In this document: positions 63,321 to 64,000 of the stretch, one piece after another
Layout: each line of letters starts with the position of its first letter
How positions within the stretch are numbered: the first letter of the stretch is position 1
Source of the DNA: Pseudomarimonas arenosa
GTDB lineage: Bacteria; Pseudomonadota; Gammaproteobacteria; Xanthomonadales; Xanthomonadaceae
Direction of reading: 5' to 3'
Assembly (NCBI RefSeq): GCF_014841215.1
Contig: NZ_JACYTR010000023.1
Location: 1 to 64,000, forward strand
Length of the DNA stretch: 64,000 nucleotides
Notes under the pieces: generated by a model
The model's input: only the letters and a program-made list of their open reading frames with translations
What the model was told of the DNA's origin: nothing
Databases searched by the model: none
Translations under genes and position numbers: made by a program

Positions 63321-64000
63321 ATGCGATGGATATCGCTGAATTCATTGGTATTGAGTTGGCTGGTGCTGGCGGTGCTGAGCAGCGCCCAGGCCGCGGTGAA
63401 CTACGACATCGTGTATGTGCGCCAGCCGCGCTATGGCGATCTGCAGAACACCACCTGGCCGGAAGTGTTTCATCCGGCCGAACTCGATCCGGGCGCCGAT
63501 CTGATGCTGCTGCACCCCGATGGCAGCGAAGAAGTGCTGGTGGCCGGCGGCAATGGCTCGGTGACCGATCCGTTCCTGTCCTTCGATGCGAAGTGGGTGT
63601 ACTACAGCTACTTTCCTGATCTGCGCCCCAGTGCGATCAATACCCAGCGCGACCTGCCCTACCAAGGCGCCGATATCTATCGCATTCACCTCGGCACACG
63701 ACAGATTCAGCGCCTGACCTTTGGCGAATTCACCCCCAATACCGGCGCCGGCCACTGGGACGAATCCAATCCGCTGAACCCGCCCAATGGCTATAACCGG
63801 CTCGGCTACGGCATCCTCAATCTCGGCCCCAGCCCGCTACCCGGCGGCAAGATCGCCTTCACCAGCAATCGCAACGGCTTTGTCCCGCCCAAGGGTTTCA
63901 CCAACCCGACGATGCAACTGTATGTGATGGACGAAGACGGCCAGAACGTCACGCCGATCGCACCGATGAGCATTTCCAGCGCCCTGCATCCGACCATCCT
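63321..64000 (+). CDS. secreted PD40/TolB-like propeller protein, cut by the window edge
   Basis: The first 226 codons of a longer gene. It begins MRWISLNSLVLSWLVLAVLS, a signal peptide cleaved near AQA, behind GGGAGGA at 8 bp. The mature start NYDIVYVRQPRYGD is followed by short beta-propeller blades (LMLLHPDGSEEVLVAGG, FLSFDAKWVYYSYF, DIYRIHLGTRQIQRLT, KIAFTSNRNGF) of the PD40/WD40-like type. The DIVYVRQPR ... PGADLMLLHPDG pattern resembles proteins annotated as related to the hydrazine synthase alpha subunit middle domain, but that name describes a fold here, not a reaction. The gene continues beyond the window. Confidence 0.75.
   Translation, partial: MRWISLNSLVLSWLVLAVLSSAQAAVNYDIVYVRQPRYGDLQNTTWPEVFHPAELDPGADLMLLHPDGSEEVLVAGGNGSVTDPFLSFDAKWVYYSYFPDLRPSAINTQRDLPYQGADIYRIHLGTRQIQRLTFGEFTPNTGAGHWDESNPLNPPNGYNRLGYGILNLGPSPLPGGKIAFTSNRNGFVPPKGFTNPTMQLYVMDEDGQNVTPIAPMSISSALHPTI

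Noticed and set aside
63321-64000. Hydrazine synthase subunit
   Set aside because: The resemblance is to a propeller fold only; no haem motif or partner subunit is seen, and the gene is cut by the window edge.

Overview
The window comes from a GC-rich gammaproteobacterium, most likely order Lysobacterales (Xanthomonadales). The main evidence is a type II secretion (T2SS) cluster in the Xanthomonas xps order (E-F-G-H-I-J-K-L-M-N-D), with a lipoprotein secretin, together with an S46 dipeptidyl-peptidase and intergenic repeats of a xanthomonad style. No rRNA, tRNA, CRISPR array, phage or insertion sequence was recognised. This placement rests on reading alone, without a database search.

Layout. 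1-2.8 kb: four small lipoproteins of unknown role on the minus strand, in two overlapping or closely spaced pairs. 3-4.5 kb: a secreted seven-blade FG-GAP propeller. 4.7-6.4 kb: the ribosome-associated ABC-F protein EttA. 6.4-6.9 kb: a 120-bp tandem repeat. 6.9-11.3 kb: a translationally coupled glycan set (two GT2 glycosyltransferases, a methyltransferase, and a glycosyltransferase with a PqqD-like N-terminus). 11.3-16.2 kb: a periplasmic PpiC-type isomerase, two secreted proteins with clear terminators, and a lipoprotein. 16.4-27.5 kb: the complete xps-type T2SS operon, preceded by a membrane protein and purL, which are joined to gspE by 4-bp stop/start overlaps. 32-36.8 kb: dsbC, a small membrane protein, a DHH phosphoesterase, and an AlkB-type alkane hydroxylase facing an AraC-type regulator. 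36.9-39 kb: a DPP7-like S46 peptidase.

39-51.4 kb is the most unusual part. A serine/threonine kinase with a TPR-like C-terminal region and an FHA/AAA+ enhancer-binding protein form one operon. Divergent from it, behind a near-perfect sigma-54 promoter and a perfect palindrome, lies a 942-residue secreted CSLREA/Calx-beta protein. A 1533-residue Kelch/SdrD-B-like secreted protein follows. Both of these, and the FG-GAP protein at 3 kb, carry a shared C-terminal motif of the form F-x-[SD]-G-F-[ED]. I read this as a kinase-to-FHA-to-sigma-54 switch controlling large exported proteins, which the T2SS in the same window might export. That link is inference.

51.6-64 kb: an FAD-linked oxidase, a DUF2235 hydrolase, a propeller-type sensor histidine kinase facing a JmjC/cupin-like oxygenase, an RND efflux permease and adaptor, and the start of a secreted propeller protein cut by the window edge.

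The T2SS cluster also holds a small chimeric lipoprotein between gspN and gspD. It looks like the product of a local duplication of the gspN-gspD junction.
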